Assembly (NCBI GenBank): GCA_903927685.1
Contig: CAIYOB010000535.1
Location: forward strand, 1 to 11,395
Reading direction: 5' to 3'
Source of the DNA: an uncultured Planctomycetaceae bacterium
GTDB lineage: Bacteria; Planctomycetota; Planctomycetia; Pirellulales; Pirellulaceae
Length of the DNA stretch: 11,395 nt
Made by a program: the position numbers and the translations under genes. Under the pieces are notes generated by a model. That model made no database searches and was not told the origin of the DNA. It saw nothing but the letters and a program-made list of their open reading frames with translations. Shown here piece after piece: positions 1 to 7,400 of this stretch. Numbering within the stretch: position 1 is the first letter of the stretch; the number at the start of each line of letters is the position of its first letter.

Positions 1-41
1 CCCCCAGAGGCGAATACTGGGGGCTCGCGGTTCGACCCCAG
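1..41. other. Alternative stem-loops at window edge
   Basis: CCCCCAG (1-7) is the exact reverse complement of CTGGGGG (17-23), giving a 7-bp stem with a 9-nt loop. CTGGGG (17-22) can instead pair with CCCCAG (36-41). The two stems share one arm and exclude each other. Neither is followed by a T-run on either strand, so a simple intrinsic terminator is not supported. GGTTCGA (29-35) recalls a tRNA T-loop, but the flanking bases do not form a T-stem. The element may continue beyond the window, so I cannot say whether it belongs to an RNA gene, a terminator or a repeat. Confidence 0.4.
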
Positions 42-71
42 CCACCCTGCTCTAATTCTGGCCTTGAGCAC

Positions 72-130
72 CCTAATCTTTCACCTAATCTGTACGTATT
101 GGATGCAGTAAGAAGAGGTGAAAGATTAGG
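72..130. repeat. 15-bp perfect inverted repeat
   Basis: CCTAATCTTTCACCT (72-86) is the exact reverse complement of AGGTGAAAGATTAGG (116-130), with a 29-nt loop. The left arm overlaps a direct repeat: CCTAATCT occurs at 72-79 and again at 84-91, so the right arm could pair in a second register. The element lies about 95 bp beyond the stop of the leftward GTPase gene. Neither strand has a T-run after the stem, so it looks more like a REP-type palindromic repeat or protein-binding site than a classical terminator. It is more AT-rich than its surroundings. Confidence 0.7.
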
Positions 131-225
131 TTTGCGGATTCCGGTGGAGCTGCACCATCGGCAATGCGGGGCATCACGGCGAGGTCGGGAGACCTGCGCC
201 GAGCGCGACTTGGGTCGAGCGCCCA

Positions 226-1833
226 TCACGGTGCCGCGGCGTTCAGCAAGCGCGTCAAACCGGCGCGGAGCAGGCCGGTGCAGGCCTGACCCACTTGCTG
301 GAACAGCAGCTGGACTCGCGCGCGGTCCAACTCGGCGTGCAGCGTGCGCAGCAGGGCGCATGCGCGAGCTTCGCCCAGCGTCTGTAGCATGGCCGGCAGG
401 AGGTTTTCGTAGGGCCCCCAAGCCCGTTGGCGGGCCACATCCGAACAGACGGGGATCACGTCCGCCAACTGCGTGCCGAATTGCTCACGGGTGTACGCCA
501 CCGCCCCGGCGATGCTGTGTTCTTTGGGCTGGGACGGCGTGCGCCAGTCGTACGGCGGCGACCACTCGAGCGGCGGGCGAAGCTGGTCGATGTGCGTCAG
601 CACGCCCAGCACCGGCGGCGTCTTCAAGTGCAAGTGCTTTTCTCGCCAGGCGGTCAACTCGCTCAGCAACCGCACGTCCGCGCGGCGCGCCGGACTGGTG
701 GCGTCCAGCACCAGCAGGACCAAGTCCGCAGCCCGCAAGGCTTCCTGCATCTCCCGGATCTGGTCCGGCGTCGCGCCGTAGTCCGCGTAGCCGGCAGTGT
801 CCAGCAGGACCAGCCGATCGCCGCTCGCTTCGCCCGACGCGCCGACCTGCAGCTCGTACCGCTGGACCTGCTTCGTCTGCGGCAGCACGTCCACGGCGGC
901 CTCTTGGCGTCCCAGCAGCGCATTGATCAGGCTCGACTTGCCGGCTTTCACCTGGCCCACCAGCGCGATCCGCACTTCCAGCGACTCCGCGGCCGTGTCC
1001 GGGCCGGCGGCTGCGGCGGCCGCTTCGCTGGCGGTCTCCTGGCCGACGACCGACGCGGGGACTCCCTCCGCTAACTGGGCCTGCAGCCGGCGGTAGCGGG
1101 CCGCGCCGCCGCGCAACCGGCCGCTGTTCATTTCGATCAGGTAGAAGCCCGTGTTGCGGATGAAGATCATGTAGAACCAGCCCAGGGCGTGCTCGCGCAA
1201 TTGCCGGGTGGCCGATTCCGTGGTGAACTTCGAGATCAGGTACCGGCCGAAGTTCAGCGGGTTCAGCAGCACGGAGGCCGCCCAGGTCAGGTTGCTGGCG
1301 GTGCTGAACCAGCCCGGCGCATGGCCCAGCAGCCGCCATTGATCCACCGTCAACAGGTGGCTGGCCGGGACGTATTGGCGGCACCAGACCTCGGAATCCT
1401 CGATGGCCAACTGGGCCGCGGCCAGCAGGTCCAGGACCGTGAGCGACCCGACCGGGTCCCGGGCCTGGGGATGATAGTGCCGGGCGATCCCCAGTGCCAG
1501 GTCCATGGCCGACTGGAGATAGAAGTGCGGATCCGTCAGCTGGTCCGCCGCAATCTTGCCGATCTGGCGCTGCTGGGCTTCGATCACCTGCCACGCCTCG
1601 CGATCGCGATCGGTCCAGTGTTCGGCCGCGGAAAAATCTGTCTCGAGCGGCGGGGCCAGTCTGGCCCGCCAGGCCCGCGTCAGCGCATACGCCGCGATCC
1701 AGCACAGCGGAGCCAGCCACCAGACCCACCCGTACCGCCCGGAGCGCCAGACGACCACGACGCCGACCGCAAAGAACGCGGCGACCGGTACGGCGTACAA
1801 GGCGAGGATCACCAGCCAGCGCCAGAGTTTCAA
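226..1833 (-). CDS. Membrane-anchored GTPase (MMR_HSR1/Era-like G domain)
   Basis: Predicted 535-residue GTPase. Two hydrophobic segments (about residues 7-29 and 36-51) should anchor the N-terminus in the membrane. A helical region of about 200 residues follows, rich in Trp and Tyr (about 70-255), then an Ala-rich linker (about 265-285) and the G domain. Visible motifs are G1 GQVKAGKS (293-300), a G2 Thr in PQTKQ (T320), G3 DTAG (345-348) and G4 THID (413-416, a TKxD variant). A helical tail of about 100 residues ends the protein. I chose the TTG start at 1833 because AGGAG (1842-1846) sits 8 nt upstream. An in-frame ATG at 1902 would add 23 residues, overlap the upstream gene by 29 nt and has only a weak GGAAG upstream. 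The gene lies directly behind a second GTPase gene, so co-transcription is likely. The G domain call is firm; the cellular role is unknown. Confidence 0.85.
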   Translation of the reverse strand: MKLWRWLVILALYAVPVAAFFAVGVVVVWRSGRYGWVWWLAPLCWIAAYALTRAWRARLAPPLETDFSAAEHWTDRDREAWQVIEAQQRQIGKIAADQLTDPHFYLQSAMDLALGIARHYHPQARDPVGSLTVLDLLAAAQLAIEDSEVWCRQYVPASHLLTVDQWRLLGHAPGWFSTASNLTWAASVLLNPLNFGRYLISKFTTESATRQLREHALGWFYMIFIRNTGFYLIEMNSGRLRGGAARYRRLQAQLAEGVPASVVGQETASEAAAAAAGPDTAAESLEVRIALVGQVKAGKSSLINALLGRQEAAVDVLPQTKQVQRYELQVGASGEASGDRLVLLDTAGYADYGATPDQIREMQEALRAADLVLLVLDATSPARRADVRLLSELTAWREKHLHLKTPPVLGVLTHIDQLRPPLEWSPPYDWRTPSQPKEHSIAGAVAYTREQFGTQLADVIPVCSDVARQRAWGPYENLLPAMLQTLGEARACALLRTLHAELDRARVQLLFQQVGQACTGLLRAGLTRLLNAAAP

Positions 1834-1841
1834 AATGCCTT

Positions 1842-1846
1842 CTCCT
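1842..1846 (-). promoter_or_regulatory. Shine-Dalgarno site deciding a TTG start
   Basis: On the minus strand AGGAG lies 8 nt before TTG (1833-1831) and just after the stop of the upstream GTPase gene (TAA, 1876-1874). It is the strongest ribosome-binding site near either candidate start of the downstream GTPase, and it argues for initiation at TTG rather than the ATG at 1902. Confidence 0.6.
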
Positions 1847-1873
1847 GCCAGGGCGAACGAGATGAATTCCGCG

Positions 1874-3073
1874 TTACGAGGTTCCCGGCGGCGCAGGGCC
1901 ATGATGCTTCTTCCAAGCCCGCGCCGCCTGGGTCAACTGGTCGTGCCAGACCTGCTCGAGTTCCGCCGCCGACGGCGCGTTGCCTTGCCGCACCTGGCCG
2001 TAGTACCAGCCGCAGGCCTTGCCCAGCCCGAAGGTATAAGCATACGCCAGGGCCGCGTTCGCGGCGACACCGACGAAGGGAATGAACTTGAGCGTCTCGC
2101 GGACGACTTGCCGAGCCAGCAACCGCCCGCCGATGGGGCCCGCCAATTCCAACAGCGTGCGCACATCCAATGCCTGGCCATAAATGCGCGCCAGCCGATA
2201 GACCAGGTGCGACTGGACGGCCGCCACGACGGGGATGTCCAGCCAGGGCAGCGGCACGGCGGCAGCCCACGCGGCCAGCATGCTGTGCCCGATCACCGTC
2301 GGCAGAGCGCGGCGATCGTTCAAGTCCTTGAGCGAAGCCATCGCGTCGTGCAGTGTCAGCAGTGTCTGCCGGTACGCGGCGGGCAGCAGCCCGACCAGCG
2401 TCTCCTGCAGCCGCTGGCCGCCGAAATCCGGCGGCGCAAAGCCGTCCTCCGGCAGGGTCAAATCCAGCGGCACAATCCGGTCCACCAGGCCGGCGAACCG
2501 CGTCTGCTGGGCCTCGAGGCTTCGCCGCAGTTCGGCGGGCAGCGCGTCCGGCCAGGCCCCCCGCGACAGGGCCGACTCGAACGGGTCGGGGTGCGGATGC
2601 TGTTGGCCCGGATACGCTTCGTGCAGGCACGTCAGGGCGAGCAGGACCGGCCGGGCCGGCGCCGCCCGGCGGATGGTCCGCAGCGGTTCGAGGATCTCGT
2701 CCAGCGCGTGATCCAGGGCCCGCACCGTGACGATCACCACGTGCGTCGCGTCGCTGAATTGGGCCAAATCCTCGCGGGGATCGTACTGCGTTTCTCCCAA
2801 GCCCCGCGTGTCCAGGAATCGCACCAGCGGCGCATCGGCCGAAGGAAAATCGTACTGCTCGGACCGTTGGGTCTGAGGCCGGAACCCGCTGCCGATCTCC
2901 GCCCGCTCGGCCCCCGTCAGGTACTTGACGAGCGACGTCTTGCCGCTGCCCGTCTTGCCGAACAGCCAGAACACGGGCACCGGCGCACGGGCCAGCAACC
3001 GGTCCCGCTGGCGGCGGTACTCGTCGTCGGACAGCGTGCGAAAAGGCAGCCAGGTCTTGAGTTTGCGGAACAT
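1874..3073 (-). CDS. GTPase with C-terminal DUF697-like membrane domain
   Basis: A 399-residue predicted membrane-associated GTPase. Motifs: G1 GKTGSGKTS (39-47), a likely G2 Thr in PQTQR (T68) and G3 DTRG (88-91). Where G4 should read N/TKxD the sequence is TCLHE (148-152), so the usual guanine-specifying Asp is absent. Residues about 254-360 look like DUF697, the YcjF-type domain: two hydrophobic stretches (about 256-285 and 329-351) flank an amphipathic segment containing SHLVYRLARIYG. The E. coli YcjX/YcjF pair also combines a P-loop NTPase with DUF697, but there on separate proteins. The ATG at 3073 has no clear Shine-Dalgarno. A candidate promoter lies just upstream at 3106-3135. The stop sits 40 nt before the TTG start of the next GTPase, so the pair is probably one transcription unit. 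The family call is good; the function is unknown. Confidence 0.85.
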   Translation of the reverse strand: MFRKLKTWLPFRTLSDDEYRRQRDRLLARAPVPVFWLFGKTGSGKTSLVKYLTGAERAEIGSGFRPQTQRSEQYDFPSADAPLVRFLDTRGLGETQYDPREDLAQFSDATHVVIVTVRALDHALDEILEPLRTIRRAAPARPVLLALTCLHEAYPGQQHPHPDPFESALSRGAWPDALPAELRRSLEAQQTRFAGLVDRIVPLDLTLPEDGFAPPDFGGQRLQETLVGLLPAAYRQTLLTLHDAMASLKDLNDRRALPTVIGHSMLAAWAAAVPLPWLDIPVVAAVQSHLVYRLARIYGQALDVRTLLELAGPIGGRLLARQVVRETLKFIPFVGVAANAALAYAYTFGLGKACGWYYGQVRQGNAPSAAELEQVWHDQLTQAARAWKKHHGPAPPGTS

Positions 3074-3105
3074 CCCGTCGCCCGGCGTCGGCCGGCTCCG
3101 CGTTC

Positions 3106-3135
3106 ATCGTATCGCAACCAGGCCCGCGGCTGCAA
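3106..3135 (-). promoter_or_regulatory. Candidate sigma70-type promoter
   Basis: On the minus strand TTGCAG (3135-3130) and TACGAT (3111-3106) are separated by 18 nt. They match the -35/-10 consensus at 4/6 and 5/6 positions. The -10 element ends 33 nt before the ATG of the DUF697-type GTPase. It lies in the 100-bp gap after the SDR gene and could let the two GTPases be transcribed without it. This is read by eye only, and chance matches are common. Confidence 0.35.
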
Positions 3136-3173
3136 GCGTTCCGGACGCGCTGCTGTCGGGCGCGCTGCGAAGC

Positions 3174-4001
3174 TCAATGCCGCCGCGCCAGCACCCAGGC
3201 CACCAGCGATGGGCACAGGCGGTTGACCAGGTGAAAGGCTTTCGCTTCCAGGCCCGGCAGCACTTCGCGCTGGCCGCGGCGGATGGCCCGGACCGTGGCT
3301 TGGGCCACGGCTTCAGGAGTCAAGCCGCGGGGCGAGCGCCACGCCGTCGGCGCGGTCTGCTCGAGCATCCGGTCCCAGATCTCCGTCTCGACGGTCGCCG
3401 GGCTGACCAGCAGCACACCCACGCCGCAGCCGTGCAGTTCGGCACGCAGCGCGTCGCTGAACCCGCGCACCGCGAACTTGGCGGCACAATACTCGCTCAA
3501 GTGCGGGATGGCGACGTGGCCGAGGATCGAGCCGACGTTGACCACGCTCGGCCGCCGGCCCTGTTTCAGCAGCGGCAGGGCGGTCCGCGTCAGTTCGACC
3601 AGCGAGAAGAAGTTGACCGCAAAGATCTGCCGCAGTCGGTCCGGATTGGCGTCCTCGAACCGTCCCAGCGCCGCCACTCCGGCGTTGTTCACCAGGAGAT
3701 CGAGACCGCCCAGACGCTGGTGAGCCGCGTCCAGCACGGCTTGGCGCACGCGGGCGTCGGTCAGGTCGCCGGCGACGAATTCGGCGCGACGCCCGCCGGC
3801 TCGGATCTCCGCGGCCAGGGCTTCCAGGCGATCCTGCCGGCGGGCACTGAGCACCAGATCGGCTCCGTGGCGAGCCAGTTCCAGCGCGATCGCGCGGCCA
3901 ATGCCGCTCGACGCCCCCGTTACGATCGCTCGGCTGCCCGCGATCTCCCGCCGCTGCCACCAGCGGGAAGGCTTGGCTGCCGGGGCGGAAGTTGTACACA
4001 T
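3174..4001 (-). CDS. SDR-family NAD(P)-dependent oxidoreductase
   Basis: A 275-residue classical short-chain dehydrogenase, expected to be a cytosolic Rossmann-fold enzyme oxidising or reducing an alcohol/carbonyl substrate. It shows the cofactor-binding TGASSGIG (28-35), a basic pair after beta-2 (SARR, R54-R55) that usually favours NADPH, NNAG (105-108) and a complete catalytic tetrad N130, S158, Y171 and K175 (YCAAK). Length is normal for the family plus about 20 extra N-terminal residues. The ATG at 4001 is supported by AGGAG (4015-4011) 9 nt upstream. The C-terminal 30 residues are rather hydrophobic (AFHLVNRL, LVAWVLARRH), as in SDRs that associate peripherally with membranes. The substrate cannot be read from sequence. 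It is the first gene of the leftward cluster, 100 bp before the GTPase pair, so a functional link is possible but unproven. Confidence 0.92.
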   Translation of the reverse strand: MCTTSAPAAKPSRWWQRREIAGSRAIVTGASSGIGRAIALELARHGADLVLSARRQDRLEALAAEIRAGGRRAEFVAGDLTDARVRQAVLDAAHQRLGGLDLLVNNAGVAALGRFEDANPDRLRQIFAVNFFSLVELTRTALPLLKQGRRPSVVNVGSILGHVAIPHLSEYCAAKFAVRGFSDALRAELHGCGVGVLLVSPATVETEIWDRMLEQTAPTAWRSPRGLTPEAVAQATVRAIRRGQREVLPGLEAKAFHLVNRLCPSLVAWVLARRH

Positions 4002-4121
4002 ACTCGTACACTCCTATCTCTTCCTAGTCGGAATGCGACAAGTGTTTCTTTGCCGGCGAAACCGTGCCGCGCCGAATCCGCAAGCCGGACCGCAGGGTAG
4101 AAATCGGTAGACGGAAGAGGC

Positions 4122-4146
4122 TGGTTATAGATTCGTGGTTATAAAT
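4122..4146. promoter_or_regulatory. AT-rich direct repeat, possible promoter or operator
   Basis: TGGTTATA occurs twice (4122-4129 and 4136-4143), 14 nt apart, in the most AT-rich stretch of the region. TATAAA (4140-4145) resembles a plus-strand -10 element, but no good -35 sits 16-18 nt upstream. The minus strand also reads TATAACCA twice. It could be a core promoter for either divergent gene or a repeat operator. Confidence 0.25.
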
Positions 4147-4351
4147 GGGAAGAAAACAAGCCACGGCAGCCGGGTGCCGGCAGCTGGGAATCATCGCCGC
4201 CAGCTTCCTGGGCGGATTCGCTGAACTTTGCCGCTGTTCCAGGCCGATCCTTAGGAAGTGGTAATGCGCACGAGGTGCGCGCCGCCGGAAGCGGTGGGGC
4301 CAAGTCGCCGGACTGGAATACGGTAGGCCCGTCAAGTGCAGTCAGGGACCA

Positions 4352-4380
4352 GACTTGCAGCCTGGGACCGATGGCAAGTC
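4352..4380 (+). other. Leader hairpin upstream of Shine-Dalgarno
   Basis: GACTTGC (4352-4358) and GCAAGTC (4374-4380) are exact reverse complements, giving a 7-bp stem with a 15-nt loop. The stem ends 7 nt before the GGAGGAGG ribosome-binding site of the surface-protein gene, so it could affect ribosome access. No T-run follows it. Confidence 0.35.
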
Positions 4381-4387
4381 CATGGAT

Positions 4388-4395
4388 GGAGGAGG
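4388..4395 (+). promoter_or_regulatory. Strong Shine-Dalgarno GGAGGAGG
   Basis: GGAGGAGG lies 6 nt before ATG 4402 and 9 nt before the adjacent ATG 4405. It decides against the in-frame GTG at 4336, which would add 22 unremarkable residues and has no such site. Spacing fits either ATG. Confidence 0.75.
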
Positions 4396-4401
4396 CCTTC
4401 G

Positions 4402-7400
4402 ATGATGTCGCCCTTTGCCTCTTGGAAACACTGGTTTCGTGATGCGGCCCGAGCGCGACAGCTGCGCAGGGACCGCCAGCGGCGACAACTGCGGCTGGAA
4501 TCGCTCGAGTCGCGAACGCTCCTGGCCGCCGACTCGCTGGCAGCGATCGCCGGCACGGTCTATGTCGATGTGACGGACAACGGGCTCACGGCCGACGATT
4601 TGCGGTTGCCCAACGCGACGGTCGGCCTGTACCGCGACGGTGGCGACGGCGTCTTGGACCGCGGCGCCGGCGGGGGCGACGATACGGCGGTAGGCTCGCA
4701 GACCACGGACGCCTCCGGGCGCTATCGCTTTGCCGACCTGACGGCGGGAACCTATTTCGTGGAACAGCCGACGCTGGCCGGGCGTCTGCGCCGGGCGAAT
4801 ACGACGGTGCGGCAAATCGTGATCACCGCCCAGGACGCCGCCGGGGAGATCGGCCAGCCGATTGACTCGTACGACGTCACGACACAGTCCGTCCAGGCTT
4901 CCTCGCTGGGGCCGACCAGCGCCTCGTCTTCGGTGGCGGCTCCGGAATCGCTGGGCGGCGAACGGGACTTGTCCGTGGAACTGACCGGCGGCACGGGGCG
5001 CATCGAGCTGTTGGCGAATTCCTTTGCCCCCAGCGTGCTCACCTACGCCTCGGACCCCGCCGCGGTGGGCCGACGCGTGGTCAGCTGGGACGGAACGGAC
5101 GGGGACGGGGCAGCCCTCGCAGCCACCGGATTGGGCGGCATCGACTTGACCGAAGGCGGAGCCAACGTCGGGATGCGATTGGTTATGGGCGCCGACCAGG
5201 ACAACGGAGTTGCCACGCTGACCGTCTATACGGATGCCGGCAACTATTCCCGAGCCGCCGTGCCGATCCCGAACACGGGCACCGGCGTCGCCGGCGCTCC
5301 GGTGGTCGTCCGACTGCAGGACTTTGTGACCGTCGCGGGCAGCGGCGCCGACTTTGCGGACGTGGGCGCCGTCCAACTGGAAATCGAAGGCGTCGCCGCC
5401 GTGGACGGACAGATCGACGACTTGGGCATGATCGGGCCGACCGTGCTCGCCGCGGACTTCGCCTACCTGCCGCCCCTGTCGATCGGCGATCTGGTGTGGC
5501 TGGATGCCGACAACGACGGGCTGCGGGACAGCGGCGAAAACGGCATCGCCGGCGTCAGCCTGACGCTGTACACCGACACGGATGGGAACGGCCAACTGAC
5601 ACCCGCCACCGACGCCGTCGCCGGCAATACCAGCACGGCCGCGGACGGCAGCTATCAGTTCGAGAACTTGATGCCCGGCGACTACCTGGTCCAAATCGAT
5701 CCGGCGAATTTCGCGGCCGGCGGAGCGCTCGCCGGCCTGGTGACCTCGACGGGCAATGACCCGGCGCCGGACCCGGACAACGATGTCGACGGCGACGATA
5801 ACGGAGCGAGTGTCAGCGGGGCCGGGGTCGTGGCAGCGGCCGTCACGCTGACGATCAGCGGCGAACCAACGGCGGACGGGGACGGCGATCCCCAGTCGAA
5901 CCTGACCGTCGACTTTGGGTTGGCGGCAATTTCCGATCTGATCGTGATCAAGTCCGACGATCCCGATCCGGTCGTGGCGGGCGCGGCCCTGACGTACACC
6001 CTGGAGGTGACCAACCAAGGCCCGTCGCCGGTGACCGGAGTCGTGGTGACCGACACGTTGCCCGCGGGCGTCGCATTCACGAATCTGACGACCACCCAGG
6101 GCAGCGGCAGCCACCAAGCCGGAACGGTCACGGTGGAACTGGGCAGTCTGGCCAGCGGCGGGTCCGCCACGATCACGATTGTCGTCGCCGTCCTGCCATC
6201 CACCACCGAAGCCCTGCTGAACCAAGCTGTCGTGACCGGCGACAACTTTGACCCGGTCCTGCTGAACAACGCGGATGATGAACCGACCCAAGTCGTCCCG
6301 CAGATCGATCTGGCCATCGAGAAGACCGCGACGCCGGAAGCCGTGGTCGCGGGCCAGCAATTGACCTATACGCTGGTCGTGACGAACCTGGGACCGTCCA
6401 ACGCGACCGGCGTCACCGTCGAAGACGCCTTGCCCGCCGGGGTGACCTTCGTGTCGGCGACGCCCAGTCAGGGAACCGCGACCGAGTCCGCGGGGACGGT
6501 GACTGCTGCGTTAGGCAACCTGGCCGTCGGGGCTCAGGCCACAATCACCATCCTCGTCGACGTGTCGGCCTCGGCCCGCGGCACGCTGCTCAACGACGCC
6601 AGCGTCAGCGGCAACGAGACGGAAATCCTGCTGACGAATAACGAAGACCGGGTGTCGACGCAAGTCAGCACCTTGATCGACCTGGTGCTCGACAAGGCCG
6701 GACCAACCGCTCCGGTCACGCCGGGCCAGCGGCTGACCTACACGCTGACCGTGACCAACAGCGGCCCGTCCGACGCGACCGGCGTCCAGGTCGTGGACAC
6801 GCTGCCCGGCGGCGTCACGTTTGTGTCGGCGACCTCGAGCCAGGGAACTGTCAGCGGCTCCGGAAGCACCGTGACCGCCGCCGTGGGCAACCTAGCCGAC
6901 GGGGGCCAGGCGACGATCACGATCCTGGCCGACGTCGCGGCCGGCGCCAGCGGCACGCTGGTCAACTCGGCCACGGTCACCGGCAGCGAGACGGAAACGA
7001 ATCTTGACAACAACACCGACCAGGTCTCGACGACCGTCCAGCCGCGAATCGACCTGGCGATCATCAAGGCCGATTCGCCCGATCCGGTGGTGGCTGGCGA
7101 GCAACTGACGTATACCCTGTCGGTCGTCAACAACGGCCCGTCCACCGCGACGGGCGTCACGGTGGTCGACACGCTGCCATCCGGGATCACTTACCAGTCG
7201 GCCACGGCGTCGCAAGGCACGGTCAGCCAGTCGGGCAGCACCGTGACCGTCAGCGTCGGCCAACTGGCCAGCGGCGCCACCGCGACCGTGACGATCGTCA
7301 CCACGGTCGATCCGGCCACGCGGGGCTCCGTCACGAATTCCGCAACCGTGACCGGCAACGAGACGGAAACCAATTCGGACAACAACCTGGACGACGAGCC

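Larger units (their letters stand above)
4002..4401. other. Divergent intergenic region and leader
   Basis: These 400 bp separate the leftward SDR gene from the rightward surface-protein gene. No convincing gene is visible. It contains an AT-rich island with direct repeats (4122-4146), a GCCGG/CCGGC hairpin (4169-4181, GTG loop), a GCGCAC/GTGCGC hairpin (4266-4280, GAG loop), a GACTTGC/GCAAGTC hairpin (4352-4380) and a strong Shine-Dalgarno at 4388-4395. The hairpins suggest a structured 5' leader for the surface protein, but I recognise no known riboswitch consensus. Confidence 0.5.

Noticed and set aside
17..50. tRNA or tmRNA 3' end suggested by GGTTCGACC
   Set aside because: The 5 bases before and after the putative T-loop pair at only two positions, and no acceptor stem or CCA-like end fits.
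72..130. Intrinsic terminator of the leftward operon
   Set aside because: The stem is AT-rich with a 29-nt loop, and no T-run follows on the minus strand.
99..926. Plus-strand open frame starting inside the 5' palindrome region
   Set aside because: Low-complexity Arg/Ala/Pro translation, antisense to the GTPase G domain.
1556..3226. Plus-strand open frame across the two GTPase genes
   Set aside because: It spans two genes with good G1 and G3 motifs on the other strand and encodes an Arg/Gln/Pro-rich sequence without domain features.
4336..4401. GTG 4336 as start of the surface protein
   Set aside because: It has no Shine-Dalgarno, while ATG 4402 has GGAGGAGG 6 nt upstream. The extra residues show no signal features.
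4342..6360. Long minus-strand open frame opposite the surface-protein gene
   Set aside because: It is rich in Arg, Gly, His and Gln with no domain pattern, while the plus strand shows clear SdrD B-like and DUF11 domains. It is a coding shadow.
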